A stretch of 64,000 bases of DNA. Origin: Haemonchus contortus. Lineage: Eukaryota > Nematoda > Chromadorea > Rhabditida > Trichostrongylidae. Within the stretch, counting starts at the first letter, position 1. Every line of letters starts with the position of its first letter. The position numbers were made by a program, and so were the translations under genes. The DNA lies in contig LS997562.1 in assembly GCA_000469685.2 (NCBI GenBank), positions 38,166,345 to 38,230,344 on the forward strand, written 5' to 3'. The notes under the pieces were generated by a model, which was given only the letters and a program-made list of their open reading frames with translations, was not told the origin of the DNA and did not search any database. This document shows, one piece after another, positions 35,140-47,900 of this stretch.

Positions 35140-38100
35140 ATATCAAAAGAAGTGTGACCAACGAAGATGGTCCAGAATTAACGACTGCGCATCACGTCTG
35201 AAGATGACAAGAGAACTTTCCAGGTAATTTCGCTGTACAGAACCTCTTCGCTCTCAGTAACTAAGACTGTAAACGTTTACCTACAATTATACTAACCTGT
35301 AGGATTAGCTACTGAACTGAACTGTGCATTCTGTAGAACCAATCACTGTTCACGACCAACTTACTTTCGTGGTGATTGTTCACTGAACTCTGAAATCTCA
35401 ACCAAGCAAATGAGGCGGCGACTCGTTTTTCAGTTGTCGCGGAATTTGTCCTTGGAACTTCGGCTAATGCTATAGCCTGAAAGGCCTATGACAAAAGCGA
35501 AAATTTGCATACCGTAGTTTGCTCTTTGAGATTAATTAATTTTGAGTTCTTTACCTTCACGGAAAATTTGAGTAACGTATTTCCTCCGTGACCCATTTTG
35601 CCTCAGCCGCAATGGATCGACTACCTTCTTACCTGTGATTTTGTCTTTTCACTGACAGCAGCTTACAATCGTTCTTGACCCCTGTCCTCTTGTCTTTCAT
35701 CTAACGCTGGTGATCCTCATGAGAATGGAATAAGGTGGTTCTGTTGGTTTCAGTAGTTAATGCAAAAAATGTATAGCTCTTACTGCGGTTGGTAGGAGGC
35801 TTGTAGATTTGCAGCTGTCAGAATCGGCGTTGAAGAATTCCTCATCAACGAAGCAGACTTTTGGACCTTCGAGAGACTAACTGTAAGAGCGAAGTAACCG
35901 TCGTGTTCTGGACTGTTCTGAGACAGATGGACACGGCTATCGGAGACAATAGAGTATTTTCGCGTACTACATCCCCAAATGATCTTCGCAGTGCATATAT
36001 GTCCTACTACTCGAAGGTAAGTGACTTCATTCAGTAATTAGCCTAAGCTAAAAGTATAAACGAGACTCTGAGATGAGAAATTCTCCAGAAGGTGAGGAAT
36101 CAGTTTTTGTCCAAGACAAGGATCATTACTTTCCATTTGGAAAGATTCTCGGTCATTATTTTTATCTACCTTCAACTTCTTATTTGTTGCCAGGAATCTT
36201 ACATAATTGCTAGCTAAAGACTATAATGGAACTAGTTCACCAGTTATTCTTCTCGAAATCTTGACTCATAATGTGGAATTACGGTGTTATTTGGATTCTT
36301 TTGATCCTCTGTAACTTTTTATTGTAATCACCGACTGAACTGCTGTTCTGACTGTGAGAACATTGGAGGCAGTCGAACTGGCAGGAGTAGTTCGGTCGTT
36401 TAATGGTTAGCAACGTATGGTATACTTCGGTATACAAGTTAAAGCCAATTTTACTTACTATTTTACTATTTGACTTCTTTGAATAGAGCCAAGTACAGAC
36501 ATGATTTTTCAACAACAATAGAGCTTACCCCCTTCCTCCCCCTAGACGAGCGGGAGGAGCACAACGGCATTTTTTAAACTTCCCTCACTGCTTGTTCGTA
36601 GAATTCTAGCGTGACTTTCGAGTAGAAGCGTGGCCTCTCCGGATTTCACGAAATGAAAGGAGCTTATCCCTTTCCGGTCGATTAGATCTCCAAGTAATTC
36701 AACGTCATTGACGAATTCTTTTTTCCTTTGCATCCAAATGGCCTTCCTTTGCGTGCTGCCCTTGACGGCATTCGAACGACAAGTCGTATCCATTCTTGCC
36801 TCGTTGTCGGTCTTCTATAAAGTTTTTGCATTCCAAAATCTTCGAACATTCATCTAGGGCAAAGGACGTTATGCCGACTAATCTTCCTATGGTGACAACT
36901 CCTAGCTGATATGGGATCACTATCTAGACAAGGTAACTACTTAGGCGTTGAATGTTCATCTCCTTTGTGCTGCACACACTCCTAGATGAATCCCATGCCT
37001 TGCCAGCAATGAAGAAATGGTAGGCTTGAGTGGTGCAATACACATTTAGTCTGCATACAGCGGATGTCACAGTTGGGTCTTTTATCACCTTTTTTCTTTC
37101 GAGTGCACAATTACGTATAGGAATTATTAGAACTTATTTTGGGTGGAATTCATTTATATGTCGCTATGGAGACACAGACTCTTTTTGATCGAAATTCACT
37201 CGTTCATTGAAAAATAAAGGCACAGCTGATTCATTCGTTCACTCATTGGCAATACTCTTTTTCGTTTCTTCCATTAATTTGATTACCGCGCTCTTTATCG
37301 GAGTATAGGTCTTTTATTGGACTTTACAACATTGCTCCTTTTCTGAATTCTTCACAGCATTTTCAGAGATTTTGTTGCTGAAAAACCGGGCGATTCCATA
37401 GTTAGCTCTTTGGGTAAGAGGCTGTCACTCTCTGACGTCCTTTGTCTGCTCAGTGATAATAGTTCTCATGTTCAGCCGAGAGAAGCAGAATGTACTCGGA
37501 CGTACTTCATTAATGTTCAGTGTATAGTTCCATTATACATATAGCAGAGATGTAATCGCTCAGATTCGGCCAGTCAACTTCTCCAGAGTATACCACGCAT
37601 CCGGCCAGTACTGTGAAATTTAATTTGAGTTAGGCCATCAAATTGGCCTGAAAAGTCTATGAATGTTTTTTTTTAATCCACTCGCAAGGGGCTGTGAGAA
37701 AATAGGGGATATGAGTGATACGGTTATTTCTAGGACTAGCCGTTTGACCAAAATTATGGTCCGATCCGAACCAGTCTGGTAGATATTGGACCTTGTAGCC
37801 CAGTAAGGAATGTGAGGTCTCCCTAACCATTTGCCTATACTCGTCTTCACCACTGGAATAGTCAATAGAGTACAGGACATATCTCGATGCTCGATTAGAA
37901 ACCAAAAGTAAAAGATGACATCAGCCTGAATGATACAGGAATAGAGGTTTTTGAACGGTGCTTCAAAGCACAGGTCCCGCTTGAATGTCTTGACGGAGAC
38001 TTCTGGTTAACTTACATGGGTGAGGAATAGATAGGCTGCGAAGAGACGTACATTATATTTGCTTCTATGGCTGCGCCTTCATTGAAGGCAGCACAATCAC

Positions 38101-38450
38101 CTGCACGACAAAGCTGCTGCTCGCGGTTCGAACTTGTGTTTATCTACGATCCCTATGTTCCCTATAACTTTACCATAAAGGTCATCGTGTAAAAATCCAA
38201 TTCTCCGTAATACTCCCGATGAATCGTTTCGAAAATTATCCTAACAGACGTTGTTCTACGCTATCTGTGAGAGTGCATAGGATGTGAAGGTTTCAGGAAC
38301 TTGAAGTCATCAGAGTTGGAGTTGTTATTCACCTTTTTCATTCTCTGGCTTATTCGGTGACTTCTCAAGCGGAATACTTTCATGGTTCTTCTGGAAATCC
38401 CATTGGACAGTAGTGATTTCTTATGGAGGTTAAAGAATCACCTTTATAGC
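35140..38450. other. Stretch with no supported gene
   Basis: Short frames on the minus strand at 36542-36920 and 37638-37905 look protein-like in parts but change frame and have no recognisable motif; they may be decayed transposon coding sequence. Nothing else was identified. Confidence 0.35.
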
Positions 38451-38454
38451 AGTT

Positions 38455-38640
38455 GTTCAATCCCATTCCTCGCGTTCGACTTCTATTCAGTATCGTAGCG
38501 GCATCCTAATGAGTTTGGTTTTACCTTCGCAATGACCTATGAGGGCCAGCCGATGAGCCGATGTATAAGTTAGAACTTCTCTCCTCTCAGACGAGTGTGG
38601 CACCAGTTACCCGATTATGGTAGGCAGGAAGCTTCGGTTA
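38455..38640 (+). repeat. Degenerate copy of the SINE-like repeat
   Basis: Matches, with many changes, the 5' part of the elements at 53190 and 55452: a TTCGACTTCTATTCAGTATCG start, the GCGGCATCCTAATG segment, GAGGGCCAGCCGATG, then CTCCTCTCAGACGAGTGTGG. The B-box part is not recognisable in this copy. Confidence 0.55.
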
Positions 38641-39284
38641 GCTAAGAGTGAAACGATCCTGGGCTAGATTCGCGTGCCATACATAGAAAACGTCGCCACT
38701 TGGTACTACTCCGTCTGTCTCTATTGTAATATCGATATGTCTGGAGCTGCTATTTTGTACGACTTCTTCAAGTATCTGCATGTTGGCGTTGTACATGCAT
38801 TGTGAACATGAAGAATTTTAATTAATCTTATCAGTTCCCGCGCAACTGCTCAGGAAAGTCAGAATGGTTGTAGGCAGAACACCATTTGCAGCAGTGCTTG
38901 TACGGAATCGGCTGCCCATTTTAGCTGAGCGGTCAGGCTCTGCTACAGGTCCTGGGTCTGCCTGCTAGTGATCGGGACTTTGTCCTAGTAAATAGAAAGA
39001 GGAGAATGGTACAGGTCAGGGCTTCTATCAAATAGGGTCCAGAGTTTCTGCACTTTGGATTTATGATACCCTTCGTATTCTCCCTAGGTGCACGGTAGTA
39101 TAATGCCCACGAACCTAGAACGACTAGTGTAGGAGAATAAGTTTTGAGCCCTCTAACCCCTAATCTTGTCCTAATGATAAAAAATTGAGGAGTTTTCTTC
39201 CTGAATCTGATTTGAATTCCGCCCCAAGCTACATTTATTTACTTTTTCTCATAACTGCGACATTTGTCGAAATGGCATTAATGA

Positions 39285-39590
39285 TCGCTGTGGTATATTC
39301 CACTTCCACTTCCATATTTCATATGGATACCATCCATCCCTGAGCCCAAGCTCACACTTAGTAATATGGGTCCCAGAATCGTGATATTTTGATTCATATT
39401 AACCAGGTCAACTATCATTTCCCAGTCGTCTGTTCTCGTCCTAACAAAAATAGTATTACAGTCGTCTTTCTTCGATATTTCATTTGGATACCATCCATCT
39501 CGGAGCCGAACTTCAGTAATATCGGGGACTATAACTCCTGATTTTTTATTTCGTAGCTAAACAGCCAGGTCAACTACCATGTTCTATTCA
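39285..39590 (+). repeat. Two tandem copies of the start of the composite repeat
   Basis: Segments 39310-39430 and 39480-39590 both contain a (C/A)ATATTTCAT..GGATACCATCCAT core, a ..AGTAATAT.GGG segment and CAGGTCAACTA(T/C)CAT. The same succession recurs at 40918-41030, and in weaker form near 48570-48660. Confidence 0.7.
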
Positions 39591-40904
39591 TTTGTCCTCT
39601 GCCCTTTTGGGAGTCTGCAATCTTCTCCCCAAACGGCGTGTCGTGCTCGCCGCACGCGATCGCGCGTTGGGAAGCGAAAGGTTCGAATTCCCAGTGGAAG
39701 GAAGCGGAGAGTTGCCGCGGACCCACTGCCGCAAGCCGTGGGAATCCGTCATCCCCTTCTTGCGACAGAGAGTCAGAGAGGGTGTTCAAGTTGTCCTGAG
39801 AGTAAGTGATGACGTGTTGTGCGCGATTTTGGGTAACGGAACTTCTCCCCTGTCGCGGCATTCTCCCTTGCGGCATGCGGCAAATGCCACTGCAACTACC
39901 GTACCCACCCCGCCTCCCGCCAGTCGATAGGACGCGAAATTTTTCCTTGACTGGCTTGCTTTTTCATTGGATTTTATCGTTTTTTCTTCTGTTTCTTTTT
40001 AGTTTTCATGTTTATTAGACTTAATTGATTAAAATGACTCCTCCTATATAAACGACGATCAAGACCGCATTGGAATTGAAAAGAGCGGCCAGCCAATTCA
40101 AATAATTAAAGGACTCCCTACCTCACAAATTGCGCGCTCCAATCTTCCATCGCAATCCTGCGATAGGCGGCAGGTGCGGCGTGTGCGACGCCGTGTTAGG
40201 GGAGAAGTTCCCGGACCCCGCGATTTTCAAGTGCAGCTCGTCCATAGTATTGGTGCCCGCGATTTTCCCGGGTACCTGCGACGTTAGGGAGAAGTCTTCG
40301 TAAAGCCGTTGCATATACGTCGCGAGCTCAATACAACAGCTATGTACATCAACTCCTATGCCTGTTCTTTTGCATGCACCTGTGTGTTTTTTCATTCATA
40401 ATGTCCACTTCTGCTTACATTAGTTAGAGCTGCACATGCATACAAATTTTGGGCAGCCCTTACAGCAACGGTAAGGGCGTAAATTGAAGAAAAGTAGTGT
40501 TCCAGCCAAATTGCAGTAGTTCTATATAATCAAAGCGACTGGTGGGAATCCGGACCCCTTCTCGACTATGGGCCCATTGTGTTCGCAACATGTGGGAACT
40601 AGGTGTCGGTAACAAAAGCATGTATATTTTAACCAACAATTGAAAAAATTCTGAATGTTGAAAAGGCTGAAAATTCTCGAAGTGAGAACTATTGAGAACC
40701 CGTTTTTCTCAGAGATCCCCTCAGGGCAGCTGCTGCAGCTGAACCGAGGGGATCTCTGAGAAAAACGGGAAGAAGAAAACTTTCCGGTGTTGTTGTTTTT
40801 TGTTGTTACTGCATCACCTCAACCGATTTCCCCCTGGTACGTTAGTTTCACTGCAGCTTATTTGACGTTATCATTTCTCATTCGTTCCCCCTAATGAGAA
40901 TAGT
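39590..40904 (+). repeat. Composite repeat, partial unit 0
   Basis: Carries the first half of the roughly 4-kb unit: GAGAGGGTGTTCAAGTTGTCC (39775), GCAGCTCGTCCATAGTA (40231), TTCGTAAAGCCGTTGCATAT (40297), GGGCAGCCCTTACAG with its inverted partner GTAAGGGCG (40451), and CCGATTTCCCCCTGG (40823). A GC-rich segment at 39640-39930, absent from the other copies, separates the first two landmarks. The second (LINE) half is missing. Confidence 0.7.
40699..40769. repeat. 24-bp perfect hairpin inside composite unit 0
   Basis: CCCGTTTTTCTCAGAGATCC (start of the left arm 40699-40722) pairs exactly with 40746-40769. The loop holds CAGCTGCTGCAGCTG, itself a palindrome. In the other copies (46150, 49205) only the right-arm version is found, so the left arm is extra here. 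Confidence 0.85.
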
Positions 40905-42882
40905 ATTACAGCCGTCCTCCTTCAATATTTCATCCGGATACCATCTATCCCAGAGCCCAACCACGGTAATATGTGGCACTATAACTCATGATTTGTTATT
41001 TCGCAGCTAAAAAGCTGGGTCAACCATCTAGTTTTAATCGCTGTCCTCTGCCCTTTTCACGACAGAGAGTCAAAGAGGATGGTCAAGTTGTCCTAAGAGC
41101 GAGACGTTTCGTGCGCGATTTCCGAGTACGGTGCAGCTCGTCCATAGTAATGGTAACCGCGATTTTCCCGGGTACCTGAGGAGAGACTAAAGAAAAACCT
41201 GTGACGATAGGAAAAAGTTTTCGTAAAGCTGTTGCATATACGTCGCGAGCTTGATACAGGAAATAGCATCAGTACCTCTGCCTATACTATGCATGCTTGG
41301 GTGTGTGTTTTTACATAACGTCCACGTCTCCTTGTTTGGGATAGTTTCCATGGTCAAATTTTGGGCAGCCCTCACTGTTCACAGTAAGGGCATCAGTTAG
41401 TGAAGAACGGTAATGTTTCAGCCAGGCTATACTGGTTACACTTTTTTAGAGCGATCCTTGGAAATACAATTTCCCACGCACCTATATGCCCATTCTGTTA
41501 TTGCAATCAGTGGGGATTGGGACTCAGAGTGGAAGCATGGATTTATGGTAATCTACAAGCAAAAAAAAATAATGTTCTTAAAATTCTCCGAGTGAGCTCT
41601 GCGCGGTTGCTGCTGCTGACTTGAGGGGAACCTGAAAAAACTTAAAGAAGAAAGTTTTCCCGATGCTGTTCTTGCTTGTTGTTACAACATCGTTTTTATC
41701 AACACCAACAATTTCCCCTGGTACGTTAGTGTAGCTGCTGCGTATTCGATGTTATCGTTTCTCATTGTGTTTGTTCGAATAAACATGGCATTTCAGCCGC
41801 TGTCCGATTTCATACCGTAATGATAGTCTGCTGGAATAATTGTGGCTTGAAGTCAGATATTTTCTTTACAAGTGTTCTGCGACTCACTCATGTAGATCTC
41901 CGACCAGAACGGGAGCTCAGCCATTAGGATTTCTTCCCTAAAGGTACCATTAGAAGTATCATGGGACAGTAGAAAAAATTCTTGTGAGCCGTGTTTATGC
42001 GATTGTTCGATTGCAAGCCATGATTCCTAATTGGACACATCTGGTCTACCGAGGAAAAGGCTCCCCTAGGAAGTGAGGTTACTTGGCGTTTAAAGCATTT
42101 CCTACTCTTATCTCTGAACATACGCTAGTCTCTTCCAGCGGTGCATAGTGTTTCGGTGTTTCTATGCGTTAATGACCTTTAAAATGACTGTCATTAGGGG
42201 CCAAATCTTCTTCCCAGACAGATCTGAACCCGATAACTGTCATCCCCGGAAGGCAGTTGACTGTACGACCGGAATTTGGTCCATGCAATCGGTACTTCGC
42301 AGTTAGAGGTCTCCACATATGCCTTTTACACTCAAATACTCCTCGATATGTATTCTTCGAACAAATGTTATAAAAGTCTCATCATTAGTTTTGAAGGATG
42401 CAGTTTCTTTCACATTACATCTTACCTCTCCCACTTAAAATTAGTCGGTTAAGTGAGAGGGAACGCCCCTGCATGTGATTTTGCAACTATCTATTCTGTT
42501 TTTGGTTTCATTGAAAAGGTCGCGCCTCTGTACATATGACGTTAGCAGGCAACCTTTAATCCTACACTACCAAACATGCGATACATTTTGATAAGTGTGC
42601 AGGTACGTTTATAGTTGGAGGGGAGAGACAGGAGAAGATTAGTCTCAGCAAGTACTGAAACGCCAAATCCCAACAGCCCTGAAGGTGAACAAAAAGCTTG
42701 GTCAAATATGGCTGGCGCCCAACCACGCCGGAGAGACGGGTACTCGGAACGGTCATGATTGACCACTTGTAAAGAGGTGGTGAAAAGGCTGAGCTACTGC
42801 AATTTCATTTGAGCCTATGAGAAGGACTAACATTAACATTGATCAGCATTAACTATTCGTCGGTGTTCAACCCGTGGTGTTA

Positions 42883-42902
42883 CCCCCCCCCCCCCCCCCC
42901 CC
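42883..42902 (+). repeat. C20 homopolymer replacing about 95 bp of the repeat
   Basis: In units 2 and 3 the sequence between GTGTTAC / GCGTTAC and GTCAGTCTATGAG or GTCTCAGTCTATGAG is 95-100 bp long (46705-46800; 51928-52017). In unit 1 it is replaced by twenty Cs directly before AGTCTATGAGCAACAG. Confidence 0.85.
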
Positions 42903-43449
42903 AGTCTATGAGCAACAGCTTTCGAACTAATGTGAACCATGAACTTCTACCGGTTGTTCAATATTACTTTCTAAAAAGGGTGCCTTATAAAATTAAATGA
43001 TACTACGTTAAAAAAGTGAAAATCGCCTGTTTTTCTCCAAAATATGGATTTGTGGTGTTTCCAGAGTTTCTTAATGAAAAACTTGGTTATCACAATCATT
43101 ATTATCTCTGAGATCTCTGAAGAGATTGAGGTGATCCGACACAAACGTTGTTTCTAAGCTGCATGGCTATGGCAGCCTCGGCGCCTTTGGTCAGCTGTTG
43201 TGCATGAGTGTGCCTTTGTGTTTAAAGAAGATCAAAATCCCACCGAGTTTTATGCAGCAGCGGTGAACACGCTTTTCCTTTTGTAATTTTTGGACAGCCC
43301 TTTTGGTAGACCAAGAGGGCGCACGTTGCTGATGTAGCGAATAGTAATTGTTTTACGCTACGATTAACCATACTTACCAAGTGACTTAGCCGTTGGCGGC
43401 AGCATATGTTAGGCTAAGAGGCTCTTATAAGTGCGGAATGGATTAATTA

Positions 43450-43860
43450 TGTGGGGTTCTGGACAGACGGTGCTCTAGAAAGCCCAAAGAAAAGGTTTAC
43501 AGAGTATCGATGAGGCACGCGATGCCCTACAACAGCGAATGGTCGCCAGGGGGCAGAATCACGGAGGGCAAGTTTTCTCCTCAGTGATGAGGTGTTGAGA
43601 TGGGTCAGTGGTTGGACGTCGTGGAATCGGCTCAGGACGGTCATGCAAACGATTCTTGTCCAGCTGAAGATGAGAGAATAGCGCTTTCGATGGTATGCGC
43701 ACGAGCCGCGAGAAAAAAGGGGTTCATCCAAGTAGAGAAGGTTCTGAAGCCTCAGTGCAAATGAAGCGATTACGAGGAGCCCCAAAGAAAAGATGGGGGA
43801 ACGAGAGGAAAACCTGTCTAAACTAAAATAATGGCAGAAGATGTAGCAGACTAAAGGAGT
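43450..43860 (+). pseudogene. RTE-type LINE ORF C-terminus, degenerate
   Basis: Fragments in shifting plus-strand frames: RWYAHEP near 43690, then KRLRGAPKKRWGNER (43760-43805), then MAED.AD.RSW (43832-43860). The order RW(Y/F)GH, GAPKKRW, EDA.DR.KWR is the known C-terminal pattern of nematode RTE-like endonuclease-reverse transcriptase proteins. Several stops and frameshifts make it non-functional. Confidence 0.72.
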
Positions 43861-44969
43861 TGGTCAGTTAAAATTAACAACGAACCTTGCGGCTGCGTGA
43901 AATTAATTTCAGAGAGAGGAAGAAGTTGGAGAAGGCACTTCTGGTGTAAGACAGTCTTTGAACCTATGGCATGCTATTCCTGGGCATATTTTTCTCGCAA
44001 TAATGCCACATACCCTCTTTTCAAACAAATTGAACCCTCCTGAAAAGCGGTTTATGCAAAACCTCCTTTTGCCAAGTTCGCACTCGTTTTGTGGACTCTT
44101 CCGAAGGTACTGCAAATGGAGTGGATAGTGAATGGCGATTTCGCGTTGATCAGTACCGTTTTTCAAGATACATAAGTGCCTTTTACAATGCGTGTTAGGA
44201 GGGGGAACGATACATTTTAGCACCTCCATTCTACCATACGGATTTGGAACCAATACTTTGTCATTCACTGTAGAAAAGTGGAGGGCTTGGGCCATACCGT
44301 ACCCTGATTTGATCCCTGTATGTGTGAAACATTTACATTAGTTTGTGTTTTTCGATTTTTTTTATTTTTTTTTACTGTCAAAAAAATGAAAAGTTTCCCC
44401 TTCTTCCTAGTTTGATCCAACTAGTCTGAAGACTTATTCGAGGAAAACTCAAGCTCATCCACTTTACAGCTTCCCTCTTACTGCCTCCAAAGTATTCAAA
44501 TTAAAAAAGGCCGCGGCGTATGGTCTTCATGAGTGCCTATGCTGTTCTGGTTCAATTGAAAAGTTTGAGCCTCCATACGTAAATTGTCGTTAGGTTACTT
44601 TTGATCGTAGAGTGTACCAAATAAGCGGTCATGTTTATGCATATGTAGTCAGTTATGTGTTTAAGCTGCGTGTTAGTCCCTACAAGTAATGAGATGCTGA
44701 ATTTTAGGCAGCTTCCAGGGAGAAAACAGGACCTGGTGAAAGATATCTGTCAACCACCCCCTCCGGAAAGCCGGCTTGATCATGTCCAGTAACCCTGCAG
44801 CGCCTAAGCCTTTTCAGTAGCCTACGGTCATTGAAATGGAATTACTCAAAAGTGTAGCTGATTGAGTGTTGCTCGATGCATGATCCTCGTTGTTACCACC
44901 TAAAAGAAATGAGTGAAGAAACAGATGCCGTTCTCAGGATACGATTTGAATAGATGGCTCTGGTTTAGG

Positions 44970-47900
44970 CGACTAGGTCAACTATCATTTCCTAGTTCAG
45001 AGAGGGTGTTCGAGTCTAAAAGCGAATGAGGACGTTTTACGGGGTATGGGTACATCCGTGCGTCCGAGGGTGCGCGCGGCAAATCGCGCGGAGAAGTTCA
45101 TGGCGATTTGGACGACTCTGCCGCCTACTATTGGGCCACAGGTTCAAAGAAAAGAAGTTAATAGAATCAGCTGATCCCACTGATCTATTCTAGTTCAAAT
45201 TTGGGGCCCGATGATAGGCGTTAAAGTCCGTTTTGTGTGATTTTCAAGTAGGGTGCAACTCGTCCATACTAATAGTGCTGCTAGCGGTTATCTCTAATAT
45301 CTCTGAGGATAGGGGAAAGTTTTCGTTAAAGGCACAGTTCAAGATAAAAAAAAAGGTCACTGAGTTCTTACCTTATCAATACTCAGCGGCCCCCATGGAT
45401 GGTAGGTAGTAGGGACCTTCTCACTCCCACAATCTCGACGCATAGGGCATAGTGGAAGCCCTGTTGCTACTGTAATTGCCTCTTTCGCCCCTCGATCGGC
45501 GTCACGTCAGACGAGTGTCGAGACAATACAGATTGCAACCATTCGTTCTAGGACCCACACACAATCAGCTGATCGCCGAGTGATGAGGCAATGTTTTTCT
45601 CTCATTCTTTTGTCCTCTGTTATTCTTTTTGCTGCCGCAATCCTTTATTTAATTTCCTACTCCTAGAGGCTGAAAAAAGGTGAGCTACTTTTGCTGTTAC
45701 GACGGTTTTTTGTTTACTTATGCTTATAAGTGAATGAATTTTTGCTTACCGTAGTCTGTTATTTGCACCAGGACCCACACGTACGCAGTGAAACACACTG
45801 TATAGCTCGTCCGAAAGCCCCACTCTCCTTCATTTTTTTGATCCCATTTTCGTCCAGCCCCTTTTAACGGTTTTTCGAAGTCTTTTTTCACTTTGGAAAC
45901 ACTGAATCACGCAGTTTCTTCACGTTCATGGCACTATTTTCGATCTTGTCTTCCATTTTTCATCATAATCTCGGTGGCTTAAAATTATCGTGAACTGTGC
46001 CATTATGCCATTAAACCGTTATGTATACGTCGCAGGCCTTTCTGTAATCACAACGTGTGTGAAGTCAGGGCCGGTAATGAAAGCATGTATATTAGGAAAC
46101 CTACGAATGAAAAATACGACCGAAAGTTCTCGAAATAAAGGCCACGCGGCTGCTGCAGCTGACTTGAGGGGAAGTCCGAAAACAAACGAGAAGAAAGTTG
46201 TTCCGATGCTGTTCTTGATTGTTGTTACAACACCACTTATAACAACACCACCGATTTTCCCCTATTAGGTTAGTGTAGCTACTGCCTACCTGATATTATC
46301 GTTCCTCATTGCAAAATGGCTTGCAACAATCTATACTGTTTCTGGTTCCATTTAAAAGTTGCGCCTCTGTACTTGACGTTAGGAGACAACCTTTGATCCT
46401 GAACTACTGCGATGCCTCTAAATACGTGTGTAGGTATGTGCATAGGAGGTCGACGAGGGACAGGAGAGGGATAGTTTCAGCAAAAACTAAAATGCAGTTT
46501 CCAGGCAGCTCTGAAGGTGAACGAAAAGCTTGGTAAAAGATGGCTGTCAACAATATGCCGGGGGGTCGGGCAGTCGGATCAGTCATGATTAGCCAGCCAC
46601 CTGTGAAGGGCTAGTGAAGAGGCTGAGCTACTGCAATTACATTTGAGGCTATGGGAAGGAGTAACCAACTCGTTAACTATTCGTCGATGTTCGACCTATG
46701 GTGTTACAACCGGAGGGGATGTCCTGATTTTAGATCCTCCTTTAAACTATTTGCATACTAGTCTGGGGCTCCCACCTTGTCGGTCTCAGTCTATGAGCAA
46801 CAGCTTCAATATGATGTGAACCATGAACTTGTTCAGGGTTCTTGTTCGGTATCATTTTTGAAAAAGGGGTGCCGTCTAAAATTAAATGATACCACCCTTT
46901 AAGAAAGTGAAAATCGATTGTTTTTCTAAAAAGTGTAAGTTTGTAGTGTTTCCAGTATTTTTAAATGTAAAACTTGGTTTTCATAATCATTATTATCTCT
47001 GGGATCTCTGAAGAGATTGCTGTGATCCGACACAACCGTTGCTTCTAAGCTGCAAGGTTGAGCTGCCTCGGCGCCTTTGTCAGCTGCTGTGGTGAGTCCG
47101 CCTTTGTGTTTGAATGATACAGAGTGAATGAAAAATGAAAAGGTGATTCTCTCGGCTAGCGTAAGCAGTGGACATGGCGTTCCACTCTAATTTTTGGACA
47201 GCCCTTTTGGTAGACCAAGAGGGCGAAAATAGCTAATTTAGAGAATAGTAATAATTTTTACGGTACGGGGAAGCCTTTGGTGGAGTTCATGATTCACCAT
47301 ACCTAAGAAGCGGCCTAGCCGCTGGCTGTAGCATGTGATAGGCTGAGAGGCTTTTATAAACGCGGCTTGGATTGAGTGTGTGGAGTTAAGTGGCATCTTC
47401 TGGATAGACGGTGCTCTAGGAAGCCCAAAAAAAAGTTTTCAGAGCTCTAGTGAGGCCTGGGATGCTCTACGACCGTTAAATCGGGTCAGGGCGGTCATGC
47501 AAACGGTTCCTATCCAGCTCAAGATGAAGGAATAGCGCTTTCGATGGTATGGGCACGAGCTGCAAAGAAAACGGGATCATGCAAATAGAGAAGTTCTCAA
47601 TTCGAAGTTCAAGTTAAGCGACTAGGATGAGCCTCTGAGAAAGGTGAAGGGACGTGGTGAGGAGGGACCTCTACGGGACAAAAATGATGGCAAAAGATGC
47701 CACAAACCGAAAAAGATGGCGCCAGCTAACAAGAATCGTGGAGAAAAAGGACCTGGGAAAGACCCTCGGTGGAAGTGTTTCAAGTGGACATTGAACGGGT
47801 GGCACGCAGTTATGTTTTGACTGCGTTTTAGTCCCGATAGTTTATTAGGCAGCTCTCAAAGAGAACAAAGGGCTCGCTCACGAACTACGAATTCCTCTGG

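Larger units (their letters stand above)
40905..44960 (+). repeat. Composite repeat unit 1, nearly complete
   Basis: The order is: GGATACCATCTATCC (40936), the GTCAAGTTGTCCTAAGAG segment (41081), TTCGTAAAGCTGTTGCATAT (41220), GGGCAGCCCTCACTG (41363), TTCCCCTGGTACGTTAG (41713), CATTTCAGCCGC (41790), a linker, then TTTGGTTTCATTGAAAAGG (42500), GATCTCTGAAGAGATTG (43112), GGACAGCCCTTTTGGTAGAC (43289), LINE coding remnants (43450-43860) and a tail (44690-44960). Unit 3 is homologous over most of this length. It contains no intact frame. Confidence 0.75.

Noticed and set aside
37638..37905. Two overlapping 80-codon minus-strand frames (SSGEDEYRQMVRETS, LPDWFGSDHNFGQT)
   Set aside because: Looks protein-like, but no splice signals or family match; possibly a decayed transposon.
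38880..38980. Possible tRNA (TTAGCTGAGCGGTCA resembling an A-box)
   Set aside because: The expected B-box is poor (GGTCCTGGGTCTGCC) and no cloverleaf closes; at most a decayed SINE head.
39579..39930. Overlapping frames of 76-112 codons on both strands
   Set aside because: Several frames on both strands are open because the segment is GC-rich; it lies within the composite repeat.
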